The notes below the pieces were generated by a model. The model saw nothing but the letters and a program-made list of their open reading frames with translations. It was not told the DNA's origin and ran no database searches. From NCBI GenBank assembly GCA_018857735.1, contig JABMCL010001203.1:1-64000 (forward strand): a stretch of DNA of 64,000 bases, read 5' to 3'. A program made the position numbers and the translations under genes. The DNA is from Alviniconcha marisindica. Its lineage: Eukaryota; Mollusca; Gastropoda; Provannidae. The stretch's first letter is position 1. Every line of letters begins with the position of its first letter. Below are positions 1 to 50,271 of this stretch, piece by piece.

Positions 1-371
1 CATTTCATCTCTGCCACGGGTGGAAACATTACCACCAATCCCAGATCGCTTCCTTTTTGGCAATGACGGAAAACGGACTGTTGACTGTCAGTATTTGAGG
101 CTTTGGTGTGACCGACTGTGGTAGAGGTAAAAGGATGGAAGATATGCAAGCTTTCTTAGCATGAAATACGTGTTTCTGTATTATCAATACAAACATACAA
201 CTTTATTGACCTATTCAGGATTTATTTTTGTCCATTCCCATCGCAGTTGCCAGGAGATGGAAATGCTATTAATAACTCGCAAGAAATGTGGGTCAGTGAC
301 ACTTCTATAGGGACAGCTATCTGCAGCACAATCAGAGTTATGATTTTACTGACGCTCGTGCCGTTCTCCTT
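1..371. other. Left-edge intron, possible exon tail
   Basis: No firm gene. Bases 2-121 are open in one + frame and could encode an exon tail with residues such as PPIPDRFLFGNDGKRTVDC, followed by possible donors at 121 (GTAGAG) or 127 (GTAAAA). The first donor leaves a phase that makes a stop with the next exon, and the second reads through TAG, so no exon is called. The rest looks like ordinary intron leading into a tandem array. Confidence 0.25.
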
Positions 372-1014
372 CAGAACATGTTATCATTACTGTCCCTCAG
401 AACATGTCATCATTACTGTCTTCTTCAGAACATGTCATCATTACTGTCCCTCTGAACATGTCATCATTACTGTGTCCCTTCAAAACATGTCACCATTAAC
501 TGTTCCCTCAGAACATGTCATCATTACCCAAAATGTATCAATTTTCCTAAACTTTCACTTATGAACATGTCATCATTACTGTGCCCCTGTTCATCATTCG
601 GAGAACATGTCATCATTACTGCCCTCAACTTCCCAACCCCCAGAACATGTCATCATTACTTTTAGACAGTCTCATTTTGCAGAACATGTCATCATTACTG
701 TGTCCTTCAGAACATGTCATCATTACTGTCTCCTTCAGAACATGTTATCATTACTGTCCCTCAGAACATGTCATCATTACTGTCTTCTTCAGAACATGTC
801 ATCATTACTGTCCCTCAGAACATGTCATCATTACTGTGTCCCTCAAAACATGTCACCATTACTGTGTCCCTCAGAACATGTCATCATTACTGTGTCCTTC
901 AGAACATGTCATCATTACTGTGTCCTTCAGAACATGTCATCATTACTGTCTCCTTCAGAACATGTCATCATTACTGTGTCCCTCAGAACGTGTCATCATT
1001 ACTGTGTCCTTCAG
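372..1014 (+). repeat. 26-28 bp minisatellite ending at a splice acceptor
   Basis: About 20 imperfect copies of a unit containing agaacatgtcatcattactg, separated by short pyrimidine segments (tccctc, tccttc). Each unit therefore ends in a pyrimidine tract plus CAG followed by AAC. The last unit supplies the real acceptor (tccttcag) of the exon at 1015, which begins AACTTG. All three frames stay open, giving long repetitive ORFs (RTCHHYC, EHVIITV) that are not genes. Confidence 0.9.
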
Positions 1015-38063
<37,049 letters not shown>

Positions 38064-40509
38064 CCGGAAGAGGAGATGAGACAGCAAGATCCTTGAGGGG
38101 GAGTGACTGCATCATGATGATGATGTGAGCTGACTGTGTTTAAGAGAATACATCACAACCTGGAAGGAGAAGAGCTGCGCAGAAAGAAAATGTCAGTCTA
38201 AAGGAATTGTTACTGTCCGTGACAACCACAGCCAGGCTGCTTGCCTCAGGAGAGTCTTTGGGTCAGTGCCAGTGGCTCTGTCACAACTCCCTGTGCACAT
38301 TGTCATTGTATGTTTTCCTTTCTTGTTCATCCTTTGTGGACACAGAAGACCATACCATCAACCTTCGTGTTTGACTACACTGGTTACTGTGGATGCATAC
38401 TGGTTTTAGTCTGTGTAATGTGTCAACTGTAAGTCCAAGAAGTGTATACTGAAGGTATTTTGTTTATCAAAGCATGACAAGTGTTGTGTTGTTTTATATT
38501 TGTTACGAATGTTTTTAATCATTCATTCTCTCTTCTTGTGCCATAATATATGAGGGCAGCTTGTTTTGATTTGCTGTCATCTTCCACTGCACATTCTACT
38601 CCATTTAATTGTTCTTATTCAAAAATAATTTGTAGGCTTTGAAGGACTGTCACTGTAATATGATATTACTATGACATAATGCTTAAAGCAACTTGTTTCA
38701 TGATTCATACCTCAATAACCTGTTGCTGATTCTTACACACGTTACAGTGTACTGGTCTGTAATCCTCCCTGCCCAATGGGGTGGGGTGGGGGGGGGGGGG
38801 GGGGGATCAATCATGGATCTAAAATCCTGGTGGCTGATCAGACCAGCCTATGCCTGATACAGTCTCCTGCCTGTAACATGAGGTATCACTGGACTCTGTC
38901 CCATAATCTGTTAGTTCTTATGTTTCAATTTTTTGTTTTGTTTGTTCTTTTTTCGCATTTTCTTCCACAACTGTCCTTGTTCAAAAGGACTCGAATTTGC
39001 TAGGTTTTTATCAAATTTGTTGTTATTATCTTGCATTATAGTAGCAAGTGGACAAGAAAATTCATGTGAGAGATTAATACTTAATAGAGTTCTATTGTAT
39101 TATACTGGTCCTGAGGAGAGGTGTGGACTTCAGTAGCTTAATTCCACTTATTTTAGCTAAGCTGACTCTGCTTTGCTTGACTGCAGCAGCTTCACAGCTG
39201 CTTCCATAATACCATGGAAAATCGCCCTTAGCAAGATTTTCACAGTGGTCTGTGTTGATGTTATTGCGGAATGAGCCTTCTCAAAGATGCCATATGCCCT
39301 ACCGTAGAGCAAATTAAAAATACGTTTTTGCTTTAAAATGCCCACTTTCATATTCAAAACATGAGGTCCCTTAGTGCACCCAGTAGCCCATGACTTGAGA
39401 TCAAACAAGGGTCATGTGTAATGACATACTGTATAATTATGCAGTAGGTGACCCAGGACACCAGACCCGTGTATTATGTGATAATTATACCATATGAAAC
39501 TGTGGTGATATGGCTTGCTTGCTGGGTGTAAACGTGCCTACCTGGTTCCCTATTATGATTCATCTGTTATATACTATTACCATTTTGAACATCTATTTTT
39601 ACTGAATCAAATCACTCCTAATGTTTACATTCTGATGCTTTGCCTGCTGGTTGTTAATTTTACACAAACGTGTCATATATAATATATTCATTCTTCGGCC
39701 AGTTTTACTCTTCTTTGGGTGCCGAAAGGGTTGGTGGCGGCATGTGCTGATGATCGTGCATGGAAGTGATAGAGTTTTACTTATTTTTATTTCATTTTAC
39801 TGTGTTCATAGATTTTGATTTACAAAAGATGTGTGATCTAGATACCCTGACACGGCGATATGGCATGACATGACCTCAGGGTCAACTGTATTTTCATGTA
39901 GTCTTACCCAAAAGTTTGAGTTCCAGTGTTCCCTCATCCTTTGCAGTAACTCAGTTATAATCCTTTACTTACAGCTGCAGAGCATTCCCTGTCTCCATGG
40001 CACTCAGGGTGTCCAAGCACTAGCTTTTAATTCCGTCTTCGAATGATGTCTGCTTTCCTCACTGGCTTTGTTCAGAGTAGCTTCCCCTAACCACACGTGT
40101 TGTGTGTTGTTGCTCGAGGTGGGTGCGGTGGGGCTGGGGAGAAGGAGCTGGGGGTAACAGGCTAGTGATGTTGGCCGGCGAGCTACACTAGGCCCACTCC
40201 CATGTCAGCTGAGTCCAGGCAGGGGTGCTTCTAGTTGCGGTGCATAGGATCTTGGAGGGGTCAGGATCATGATGGGAGTGAAATAGGGTGATAGTGGGCA
40301 GCAGAGTAAGCCAGCCAGGTTAATTAATAACTTTTTTGTGGATAATTTTTATAATTGCTTTTATCAGGACAGTAATTTCTATGAGGTGCACCTCATGAAG
40401 AGGCAATTTGTATGTGATATGTACAGCTTGATGTTCTCATGTACTTATTTATGAATGACTTTTTACCTGGATGTTTGTTTGCTGTTGTAGTAATTTAATG
40501 TTCTATGAT

Positions 40510-40686
40510 AGGTAGGTAGGTAGTGTTGCTTAATGTCCTCAGATGTCAGCTGACATATTAGGGACAAGCTGAGACCAATGCCGAAGCATGGTTCAATATA
40601 GCTTTACGTCCACGGAAACCAGAAGGCTCGTTAGGACGGACAGCCCAGGACGGCCACCTCGACTGACACACAGCTCCTGAACTATG
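40510..40686 (-). mobile_element. SINE-like element, copy 4
   Basis: Minus orientation, GTAG-repeat tail at the left. Flanked by the 13 bp target-site duplication AATGTTCTATGAT (40497-40509 and 40687-40699). The only complete copy not nested in another transposon. Confidence 0.92.
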
Positions 40687-40739
40687 AATGTTCTATGATT
40701 GGCGTGAATGTGTTATGAGTGTACTTGGCACCACAAAAC

Positions 40740-41395
40740 ATTCCTGGTGTTGACACTTGGCAACAAAGTTGTATTGTAATGACATGTATATGATGTATGC
40801 ATTAGGTGAACCAGGACACTAAACTTGGGTATTGTGTAATGACATATATATTGTGTACTAAGTGAGCCAGAACACTGAACTAGTGTATTGCGTAATGACA
40901 TGTATGTTATGCACTAGGCAAGCCAGGATATTGGACTGGTGTATTGTATAATACGTACATTATGCACTATGTGAGCCAGGACACTGGACCAGTGTACTGT
41001 GAGCCAGGACACTGGACTGGTGTATTGTGTAATGACATGTATGTTATGCACTAGGCAAACCAGGACATTGGACCTGTGTATTGCATAATAACACGTACGT
41101 TATGCACTAGGCGAGCCAGGATACTGGACCGGCATGTTGTATAATACATACATTATGCACTATGTGAGCCAGGACACTGGACCAGTGTATTGTGTAATGA
41201 CATGTATGTTATGTACAAAGTGAGCCAGGACACTGGACCGGTGTATTGTGTAATGACATGTATGTTATGTACAAGGCGAGCCAGGACACTGGACCGGTGT
41301 ATAGTGAGGTGAGCCAGGACAGTAGACCAGTGTATTGTGTAATGACATGTACAGATGCGCCAGGACACTGGACCGCTGTATTGTCTTTTGTGATA
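40740..41395 (+). repeat. ~56 bp minisatellite
   Basis: About eleven units containing gagccaggacactggacc, gtgtattgtgtaatgac and atgtatgttatgcacta, with some shortened copies. ORFs through it on both strands are repeat artefacts. Confidence 0.9.
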
Positions 41396-43248
41396 CCATC
41401 CACTAATCCTCACTCCCAAAGCTTGGGTTTCTAAAATTGATATAAATTGAATGAATGTTTTGGTTTCATCACTTCTACATGTTGGCAAAAGAGGCTTTTT
41501 TGTATGGCTCATGTTGAGCAGCTCGGAGATGATAGTTGGTACCCAATATGTGCAGCTTGTTGCCATATGGCACTGGTGTTTGCCATTAGGCATTTATGTG
41601 AAACATATTGTTTTCGTCTATTCCTTTTTTTTTTTCTTTTTGCCTTTAATCTGTTATCGATAAATAAGATAGTTGACAATACCACTATGTCTTAGCCGTA
41701 TGCACTCCTTTTAACAGGGGTAATATTGAAGGTACTGTTTGAAATTTTTTATTTGAGGTTTGTGCATGTCTGTTTTGTTTTGTGTCTGTGTGGGGACTGG
41801 TTTCATAGACTGAAGAGAAAGGGTTTATATGTATGAGAAGTTTTGAAGTGTGCAATTGCTTATGACTGAGTTTGAACATCCTAAGATGACCCCTTGTGGT
41901 TCACAGGAAGTTAAAATCCATTTACCAACTTGTTTTGAAAACGGATTTCCTTCGTAAGTCTCTCTCTTTGTCTTCCTCTGTCCCCCCCCTCTTTCATTAA
42001 GCTGAGGCTTGATAAAAGGTCCCTGAATTGCACAGCTAAAACATGAATATGTTGAATTGTTCAGGAATTCCTCTCCTCTTTTTCTTCATCTTTTATTTTT
42101 AATTTTTAGTACTATTCTATACAGAAGCAGAATGTCTTTTAAACTTTAGTAGTGTCATTGCCTCCCGTGACCGGTGTTCATTCTTTACTCAACTTTACTG
42201 ACATTGCTTGTTAACTATCATCGCTGAGTAATCATTTCTTACACACACACATACAGACATGCATTACAGCATAAGGAATAAGAGTTGCCTTGCATACATG
42301 TGCTATATATATATAATATTATGTGAACTATTATAATGGACGTAATTCTTCATGTATTTTGTGTGCCCCCTGTCCCGCCCCCCACCTCCTCATAAGTGCC
42401 ATGTCTATGTGGTCATTGTGTTATAACTTTTCTTTTGCACACATCTAGTACTGGTATTCTCATCTTCAGTAGACAGGACACTGTACAAAAACAATGTCCA
42501 GTAGTAATAGGTGTAGTATTACTAACAGAAATGGTTAAAGAATACCCAAACCATACTATAATTACATTAGGTGACTGATAATTACATCAGGTGACTGAAA
42601 TTCAGTCTTGGACTCCCAGTTAGACAGTTATAATTATAAACCTGTAAACAACCCCAAAAGCCAGAGACAGCCAGAGACTCGGTAGAAATATGTTAGAACT
42701 AGCCATTTGGAGAGAGGCTAACCCTGACTGCAAATGTTATATGGGGAGAAAAACGAAATCCATGAAGCAAAGTAGACTTTAGAGGAATGTTTTCTTTTGT
42801 AAAATGAAACCAAACTCAGCATATCAATGCTTTCTGGACCCAGTTTCTATAATAAGAATAAGATGATCAAAAATATGATCAAATATACAGTGGGTTGAAA
42901 AAAAAGAGAAAAAGTTTTATACTCTTGGAGATTTTAATACACGGTATGGCCCAAAAACTGATTGTTGTTCTTAAACAGTTGTACCAGTTCAATAAAGCAA
43001 TCCATTAAGACATTACAGTACCTATTAGTAATAACATGGCAAATAAGGTAAATATCTCAGTACAATATATTCTGCACCAAAGCTTTTTGTATAAATGTGC
43101 ATTTGTATGCCTGTTATCCTTTGTGAACAGGTGTACTGGCATATTCTATAATTGTGTTATATTTATCACAGTGAATAATAAAAACAATAATCACACACAC
43201 ACACACACAAACCAAAAAAACAAAGAATTCAGTTCAATACCGTGACAC

Positions 43249-43254
43249 TTTATT
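43249..43254 (-). terminator. Poly(A) signal candidate, minus strand
   Basis: AATAAA on the minus strand, followed about 35 bases later by a T-rich then GT-repeat stretch (the CA run at 43192-43209 on the plus strand). The likely end of the four-TM gene, implying a 3' UTR of about 4.2 kb. Confidence 0.45.
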
Positions 43255-43324
43255 CATTCAATGAAGGGCAATTCCATTTGGATGAAAAGAAAATGCAGCT
43301 GAAGGTCATGTTAACTTGTATGGC

Positions 43325-43330
43325 AATAAA
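43325..43330 (+). terminator. Poly(A) signal candidate, plus strand
   Basis: AATAAA followed within 20-50 bases by tttttgttgttgctctttg and GT-rich sequence, a good downstream element. The candidate for the end of the HELZ2-like transcript, though nearer weaker signals may be used. Confidence 0.4.
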
Positions 43331-43345
43331 TTAAACAAATATTTG

Positions 43346-44027
43346 AAGTTTTTGTTGTTGCTCTTTGTGTGTGTTACAATAATAGTAACGGGTACTTGGA
43401 GCACCTAACCTGTACTAAGCACATACAATATTTTTTACAAGGTGTCTGAGAGATCACCTGTCATTGAATCTCATCCTGGAGAGAACACTTAGATGAGATT
43501 AACCCAGGGTTATTGTACCAAGAGATGCAAAACATTTAATCTTGGTCTGCTGTAGCTGTATTTGGAGAAATGATGAAATGTGAAAAATCGGGTCATTAAT
43601 TCACACTGCATTGAGACTGTCAAAAAGAGCAAGTGTTGCATGTGAGTATGTCTGTTTGCATGTGTGTGTATCACAAAGACACATAATCATGTTCATTAAC
43701 ATGCACAGAGCAATGCAGCTAAATTGTGTAAATATGCATGTGTGTAATTATCACAAGTTATGTCTCAAGGTGACCTTGTGTGGTTGGTGGGGCATTAAAA
43801 TCCAACAACTCTTCCATTAATTTCTCTTACTCTCATATTCATGAATATTTCTATTCAGGCCACTCCCATTGACACATAGTCCAAAAAACATTAGCAGTTC
43901 TTGCCATAGTGTGCAAGTGTATTTCAATGACCTGTCAACCACAAAAGGTCACATCGGACTACTTGATAACATAGATTTCTTGTATGGTGCAATTCCCTAA
44001 ATAATACAAGCTCAATGTGCTGCACTA

Positions 44028-44093
<66 letters not shown>

Positions 44094-45480
44094 ACAGGAA
44101 CAAGTTGAAAACATTTTGTTCATTGACATTGGTACTTTTGCTTACCTTCAGTTGAAGTTTTACAGACAGATAGTTGCATCAATAACAGGCAAGTCAAAAT
44201 AAAGCAAAAAGCAGAAATGAAAAGGACAGACAAGATACAGTGCATGCAAATGTATGTGTATGCCATTGCATACAAACAAACTACAATTTGAGGAAATGGC
44301 ATAACATCACAACCTACAGTATAGATGAATTTACTCTTTGAATAAGATGAACAAATGTCAATTTTCAATCGTATCCAAGCCCTTGTTTAAATGTACAACT
44401 ACTCCTACTTTGCAGTAATCTATGACCCAACACCTGGGAAAAACACTGCTTCCGACAAACAGCTTCCTGTTGGTATGGAAAACCATACATGTACAATAAA
44501 AATGCCAGTATTCCAACATTGTATCAGTCTCACAGGAGTTCTTGGCATTTTACACAGGCTAATTATAATGTCATTCCACGTCAGTCGTAAAAATTATCAG
44601 AAGTATAAAATATTTGCTACAAAAAAATCAAAACACACACATTATGCCCCCCCCCCCCCCGCAACAACAACAAAAAACCAAGAATCACCACCAACAAACA
44701 AACAAAAATACAAAAAAAACACACAAAAAACCCAGAATGAATTGCATCAAAGGAAGACGCAGGACAGACAGACAGAAAAGAATGAAGAAACAAAAAAAGA
44801 TGGAAAAAATGTACAATGTAAAATGTTGATTTTGTAAAAAAAAAAAAAAAATTGTACCTGTAGAAGAATAAAAATGATGATCAAATCAACTAAAATATGA
44901 TATTAAAAAAAGAAGATGCAGATAACTACTGTCAGGTCAGCCTGGTGGAATGACAACATAGGTATACACACATCTAGTAAAGAGTAGAAAACAACAGTGT
45001 TTACTGTTCCAAATAGAAGTCAAGAAAACAAGACAACTCTCCAAAGCACCTGGTTGCAGCACATCTTGTGATGTCTTGTCAAATTTGATGCACTTCCTGC
45101 ATGTTTTGTCAACATGGTGACAAAATGTGCTGAAACATCCACCAGCTGCATGTTTTGTCAACCTTTACCAGCAACGCTGTATCTTTCTTTCCTCTTCCAT
45201 CGATGTGTGCATGTATGCGTGTGTGTGCATGTGCACATGCGTGTGGGTTGCATGGTGTTGTGTTTTATTATCCCCACATCAGTCAGTGTTAAACTGAAAT
45301 TTTGTATTGCTTTGAGTACGCTACAAGGCTACTGCTGCCTGTATTTCTGTGAGCTATGTCGATTGGGATTATATAAAGACTGATCATGTGTTGTGAATGT
45401 CCTGTAGATGTCTGACAGAATGATTGCTATGGTTTGATGAAGCTAAAGCCAAACAAGGACTGACACTGGGTGTGCTGAAA

Positions 45481-45553
<73 letters not shown>

Positions 45554-47480
45554 TTTGTCAGAATGTTTTATTGTGCAGCACCTAGTGAAGTTTATAGCAC
45601 AACATGTGCCCAACAAGTTTTTTGTATTATTATTTTCCCTGCTACTGGCTGGCTATGTAGACATCGTGGTTAAACTTCTTTTGCAAACTGTCACTCCTGC
45701 TTTGATCCTTCCAAAGTGTGTAACTCATAGGCACGCGCATGCACACACACACACTCACACATGAGCAATCTTTATCCAACTGCAATGTATGTAAATGAAG
45801 CTGCATACATCTATCTCTTGTAGTGTAGAAGATAGATGTATAGGAGCTGAACTAGGGACATATCAGGACATACATGAGCGCATTTACTGCAGGTCCTAGC
45901 AATAGGGAGTTTCCATCCGCCAATCACCTAAGCACTTCAGCCAATCTGAATGTCACAAACTATATTCCACATGTCTGGCATGCTTTTCTCATAAGTATTT
46001 TAATTTTTATGAGCAAAAGACTGGTTAATTTCACACATAACCTTCAAAACAAGAAATGGCGTACATTCAGTGATGAGCAAAAGACTGGTTAATTTCACAC
46101 ATAACCTTCAAAACAAGAAATGGCGCACATTCAGTGATGAGATATATCACCTGCAATCAATGAGGTAAATTACTAACCTGGAACTGGATGCTGCATTCCA
46201 CCAGTCAACTCAGTATCATTATATCATATGGTAGCCAAATCGAGAGCTTGTGTCAGTTGTGAGAAAAGAAGCAGTGCTCAGAGTTCAGCACAGAACCATC
46301 TATCAGCCTATGGCACATGCATGTTAAGGGTGGCAAGTACTGCACAGTTTGAAAGGTAGGACACAGTTAAATTAAGCATTTATATATATATATACACTAG
46401 TTTACAAACTACTGAAAAATGAGACAGTTTGACTGACAGTAAGACAATGACACAAACAAAACACAGTTAGCCATCAACATAATCTCGACTACAGTATTAG
46501 TAGTATTATATTATATTTATCATTACCCTTATGAGACAATGAGTGTCTTCAGCAACTGACATGTCATTAAATTACCTTAATGGCAAGTCTGGAGATCTTT
46601 TTTAGCCTTCACAATGAAGTCAGTACAATGTCATTATGAACACAAAAATCTGACCCGACAACCACACGGTAATTTTCACCAACTTACAGGTTGCGTACAT
46701 GGTTCTTCCCCAGTTCTTGTTGTCAAGCCTGTTCCCCAGACATGAGCATGTAATCGCATAACGTGATATCCCCTACAACAGCTCCATAAAGTTCATAACA
46801 CACCACCAGTCAGATTTTGCAGGCTCCCACACACTCAGTAAAAAAATAAAAATAAAGATTTTGTGCTTAAACGGTCCTGAAGACCAGTATCACACAGACT
46901 ACTGGCTGAAACTCCCATGCCTGGTTTGAACATCCAGTCCACCGCTGCGACTCTGGGCAACTGAGAGGACAAACTTGGGGGCAAACTCCAAGCACTGGTT
47001 TACGACATCCTTCCTTCGACCACTGCCGTATTTAGTTACGCCATAGGGTCCAGAAAACTGTCAGTAGTATGTTTGTGACAAACAACTCAAATAAAACAAG
47101 GCGTATCATTTATAGCCACCAACAAAGATTACACCGACATAAATAAAACCACAATCGTTTGAATCGAGACGGAACTCTTTTTTTTAACCAGGGTGGATGT
47201 GTCTCATGTTTACGTGCGTGTTTTGGCGTTAGGCTGCTTCCGCAGTCATATTAGTACCCAAACCTTTTGGAGGGCGCTGACCGCGTCGCTGGACAGCTGC
47301 GCGGAGATAAAGAGTGCCCCTTCAGTGGTGTCACTAAATCTGGCAGAGATTGGAGGAAGGTGCCAGAAAGCGATGCTCGGAGTGTGACTCGGGGGCACCG
47401 TGCAGCACAGACCTCAGTGCTGACAGCCATCTGATCCAAAGGGGCCTCAGGAGTTGATTCTGAGCAGAGTTCCTCCAAAC
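43346..47480 (-). other. Probable 3' UTR / downstream flank of the four-TM gene
   Basis: No coding sequence recognised. GA microsatellites lie at 44030-44088 and 45480-45548, a C run at 44647-44660, and a 74 bp direct duplication at about 45993-46140 (containing aagactggttaatttcacac twice). Confidence 0.5.
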
Positions 47481-47615
47481 CTAGGTGGGGATGTCTCCAG
47501 GCAGCTCTGCAATGGAGCGTGACTGTTCAGTGGGAATCTCCCCTTCCACCAGCTTAGCTCGGAATGCAAACCATGTGCTGCAGATCAGGCAGATGCTGCT
47601 CATGAAACCAAAGGC
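47481..47615 (-). CDS. Four-TM gene exon 4 (TM4, C-terminus)
   Basis: Forty-four codons plus TAG (47483-47481). Acceptor tgttgcag. TM4 then RAKLVEGEIPTEQSRSIAEL and PGDIPT. Confidence 0.85.
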   Translation of the reverse strand, partial: AFGFMSSICLICSTWFAFRAKLVEGEIPTEQSRSIAELPGDIPT

Positions 47616-47662
47616 CTGCAACAACCACCACCAGAACAAATCTCAAGCATTTCGGAAAGAAA

Positions 47663-47718
<56 letters not shown>

Positions 47719-48894
47719 TCTGCCACCACTTTCCTACACAGTGCTAGCCAATCAACAAGCAGAAAGCTGAAGTTACCTGGGAAAGTGTGTACCTGCATTT
47801 TTTCAGCAGAAGAGAGTGCATTACTGTTACAACTGTATCAGTACATCAACTACACTGTACAAAGTCAAACAAGAAAATGTGTTTCCACACAGTGCATAAT
47901 AAAGTCAAGTGCACATTTCAAGTCACCCACACTATATCAAAGCTACTGACTCTTCAGACGAAATTAATATTGTACTGTCCCAGATAATGTATTAAATAAC
48001 TGATCAGATAGACAGCATGTTCTATAAAAAAGAAAACACTGGCCAATGACAACATACATGGAACATCAGTGAACATGTTCAGCTTTTCAACACTCGGTGC
48101 TCATGCACTGTGCAGAGAGAGCCCAGACAGACAGGCAGGCAGACAGACAGGCAGGCAGACAGACTGACAGGCAGACAGACAGACAGGCAGACAGGAAGAC
48201 CCTCACCAGAGCTGACTCCATGCTGTGAAACTCCAGCCCTGCCTCTCGGACTGCGGTGGACTTGCCCAGCTGTGTCAGAGACACTCCCAGTATGACAGAT
48301 GACAGCAGCCCCAGTGTGCTCAGTATCCCACACACTGGTAGGTCCTTGGCATGAAACAGATGGATGGACACTTACAATTTGTCAAAGACTGATAAATTGG
48401 TTTCTTTAAACCTTGGGCCTGCTGGACATTTCTGGAGAGGACAATATGGGTCAAAACCATTTCAAAATAAGTCAACCTATAAATTATTATTTAATACAAA
48501 ACCATACTAACTGAGCCCTGCAGTCTATGTATAGTGATGAGCGGTCAAACTCAAAGTCTTCAGAAGGAAAGGGAAGGTCATTCCAAAAAGATGGGCTGAA
48601 GATGGAAATGGTGCTGGAACCAACAGTAGAAAGTCTGGTATATTATATATGGAATCTAAAGGCTGAGAGTAACACTATCGAAAGCAGTGCAAATAGGCGC
48701 TGGGCCTATATAACGTGTTCTAATCTAACCAGTCTAAAACTTTAACAGTGTAAGTCTAACTCTGAGTCTGAGATAAGAACTTTTTTCTAGTTTTAAAAAT
48801 AACATCAGCAACTTTGGCATTTTAAAGAAAAATAATCCTTAGCTTTTGGATGCTTTTATTGTGATTTCCTCTAACTTTTAAATATATATATATA

Positions 48895-48929
<35 letters not shown>

Positions 48930-49911
48930 CTAAGCTGGATTCCTTTAAACCAAAACATGGGTCAGATAAAACTTTTCGGATACAAATTAAACATAAATCA
49001 ATTATTTTGTGATAAAAAATGGGTGGGGGTGGGGGCAAAATTAGTGCCACATATAACAATAAACCAATACTAAACAACTCCCCCCAAACAAACAAACACA
49101 AAAATTCACACAGACAGACTCACAGAGTTGGACAATTAAGGTGAATAATTAACTAACAATTTTTGGTGGGATGGGCCGTTTGTTGAGCAACACGATAAAC
49201 ACATTGATGGACAGGAAGATAATGCAGATGACAGCTACAGCAATGAAAAAGTTGATGTTGCTGCGAACGTTAAAGTCACTGTGGTTCAGATCTCTGTATG
49301 ATATTCCTTTGCTGCTCCACCCAGCTACTGTTGCCACTGCCAGCAGGGCACACACCTGGTGAAGGAAAAAAAGGCACCAATAATGACAGCACAGTAAGCA
49401 TAAAAACTGAACAAAATGAGCATGCATTTTTTTTTTCTCACCCTAATTACCAAGCAGAATCTCTTGGACTTTGCCAATAATCATTTGTTTGCATCTAGTG
49501 ATCTACTGATCTAGGCAAATCAGAACATTTCATTGTCAGTGTCACCGTGATCGACAAGATCGTGTGAGGATTTTGTTATTGCAGTTCTGGCGTAGAATAA
49601 TCATTAACAGAAAATCAGTACCTACATATTCATACACTGGCTAAAGCCACGACGAACTCGGCACGAGACCTCCCACATACTGACATAGTATTAGTAATAG
49701 TTTGATCAACGCACACCGACACAATTACTATTTACTGAATTAAAATCCATTCGATATTTACCGTACTGTGACTATACCTGAAAAAAAAAGGAATGAGCTA
49801 GGTCATTATGGAATGCTGCCTGTCTATTCGTTAGTTCTTTTATTTTACCAGTTCGATGATACGAATCGCATTAGCAGGCACAAGCAATCGTCTAGGATTG
49901 AACGCCGCCAT
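47481..49911 (-). CDS. Four-TM, probable MARVEL-type membrane protein
   Basis: Four exons, all phase 0 with GT-AG junctions, encode 177 residues. Start MAAFNPRRLLVPANAIRIIE at 49911, preceded by TTTAAAG. Hydrophobic segments are VCALLAVATVAGW, NINFFIAVAVICIIFLSINV (then FIVLL), VCGILSTLGLLSSVILGVSL and AFGFMSSICLICSTWFAF. The topology is four TMs with short cytosolic ends (basic N-terminus, Glu-rich C-terminus). A basic N-terminal helix running into TM1 and FGF......W..FRA in TM4 resemble MARVEL/synaptogyrin-like proteins involved in vesicle membranes, but I cannot place it in a named subfamily. It shares a short upstream region with IFT172. Confidence 0.75.
47666..47718 (+). repeat. (CA)n microsatellite
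   Basis: CA repeat in the last intron of the four-TM gene. Confidence 0.95.
48122..48197 (+). repeat. CAGACAGG tetranucleotide repeat
   Basis: Mixed CAGA/CAGG repeat immediately inside the intron after exon 3 of the minus-strand gene. Confidence 0.9.
48207..48344 (-). CDS. Four-TM gene exon 3 (TM3)
   Basis: Forty-six codons. Acceptor catgccaag, donor CTG/GTGAGG. The alternative acceptor 13 bases further in would hit a stop. TM3 is followed by a polar loop, EAGLEFHSMESAL. A CAGG/CAGA repeat (48120-48197) lies just downstream. Confidence 0.8.
48882..48930 (+). repeat. (TA)n microsatellite
   Basis: AT repeat in an intron of the four-TM gene. Confidence 0.95.
49158..49355 (-). CDS. Four-TM gene exon 2 (TM1-TM2)
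   Basis: Sixty-six codons. Acceptor ttcaccag, donor ATT/GTTAGT. Contains TM1, a polar loop with NHS (potential N-glycosylation site) and TM2, ending KRPIPPKI. Confidence 0.85.
49849..49911 (-). CDS. Four-TM gene exon 1
   Basis: Twenty-one codons from ATG (49911-49909) to CTG, donor GTAAAA. Cytosolic N-terminus with paired Arg. Confidence 0.8.
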
Positions 49912-50271
49912 CTTTAAACAATGAATGATATAAAAATATATGTTAATATTTTCGTATTAAACATGGAATAAGTTAAATGTATTAAGATAAGAACAAAATG
50001 TGTATTTATTTTATGAAAAGAGTTGATTAATCCAGTAATAATGTTCAATATGGATAAAGTGGATTTTGACATGTACCCGTCTGCGATAAAGATCGAAAAC
50101 AATTCGGACTTAGCTTGACAAGCGAGAACCGAAAACGAGGCAGTTGCTAACATTCCAGAGAAGTGCGCGTCGGTGTGAACCGCACTTTCACAAGTTCGAC
50201 AAAATCTGTTTTTCGATTGTGTCGTTTATTACCTGTAATCACGCAGCAAGTCTGGCCACAAAGAAGCCACA
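49912..50271. promoter_or_regulatory. Shared bidirectional promoter region
   Basis: Only 360 bp separate the start codons of the four-TM gene (minus) and IFT172 (plus). No TATA box is placed convincingly for either. A GTTGCTAAC at 50143-50151 resembles half of an RFX X-box, which would suit a ciliary gene, but it lacks the full spaced palindrome. Confidence 0.6.

Larger units (their letters stand above)
38064..43345 (+). other. 3' flank / possible long 3' UTR of the HELZ2-like gene
   Basis: No further coding sequence. Holds a G run (38788-38806), a SINE (40510-40686) and a 56 bp minisatellite (40740-41395). Whether the UTR extends to the AATAAA at 43325 (about 5.3 kb) or ends earlier cannot be told from sequence. 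Confidence 0.5.

Noticed and set aside
43611..47387. Small ORFs downstream of the four-TM gene
   Set aside because: Short, AT-rich, no splice support and no family resemblance; probably UTR or intergenic.
50143..50151. RFX X-box for IFT172
   Set aside because: GTTGCTAAC has only a compressed half-palindrome; kept as a weak hint within the promoter entry.
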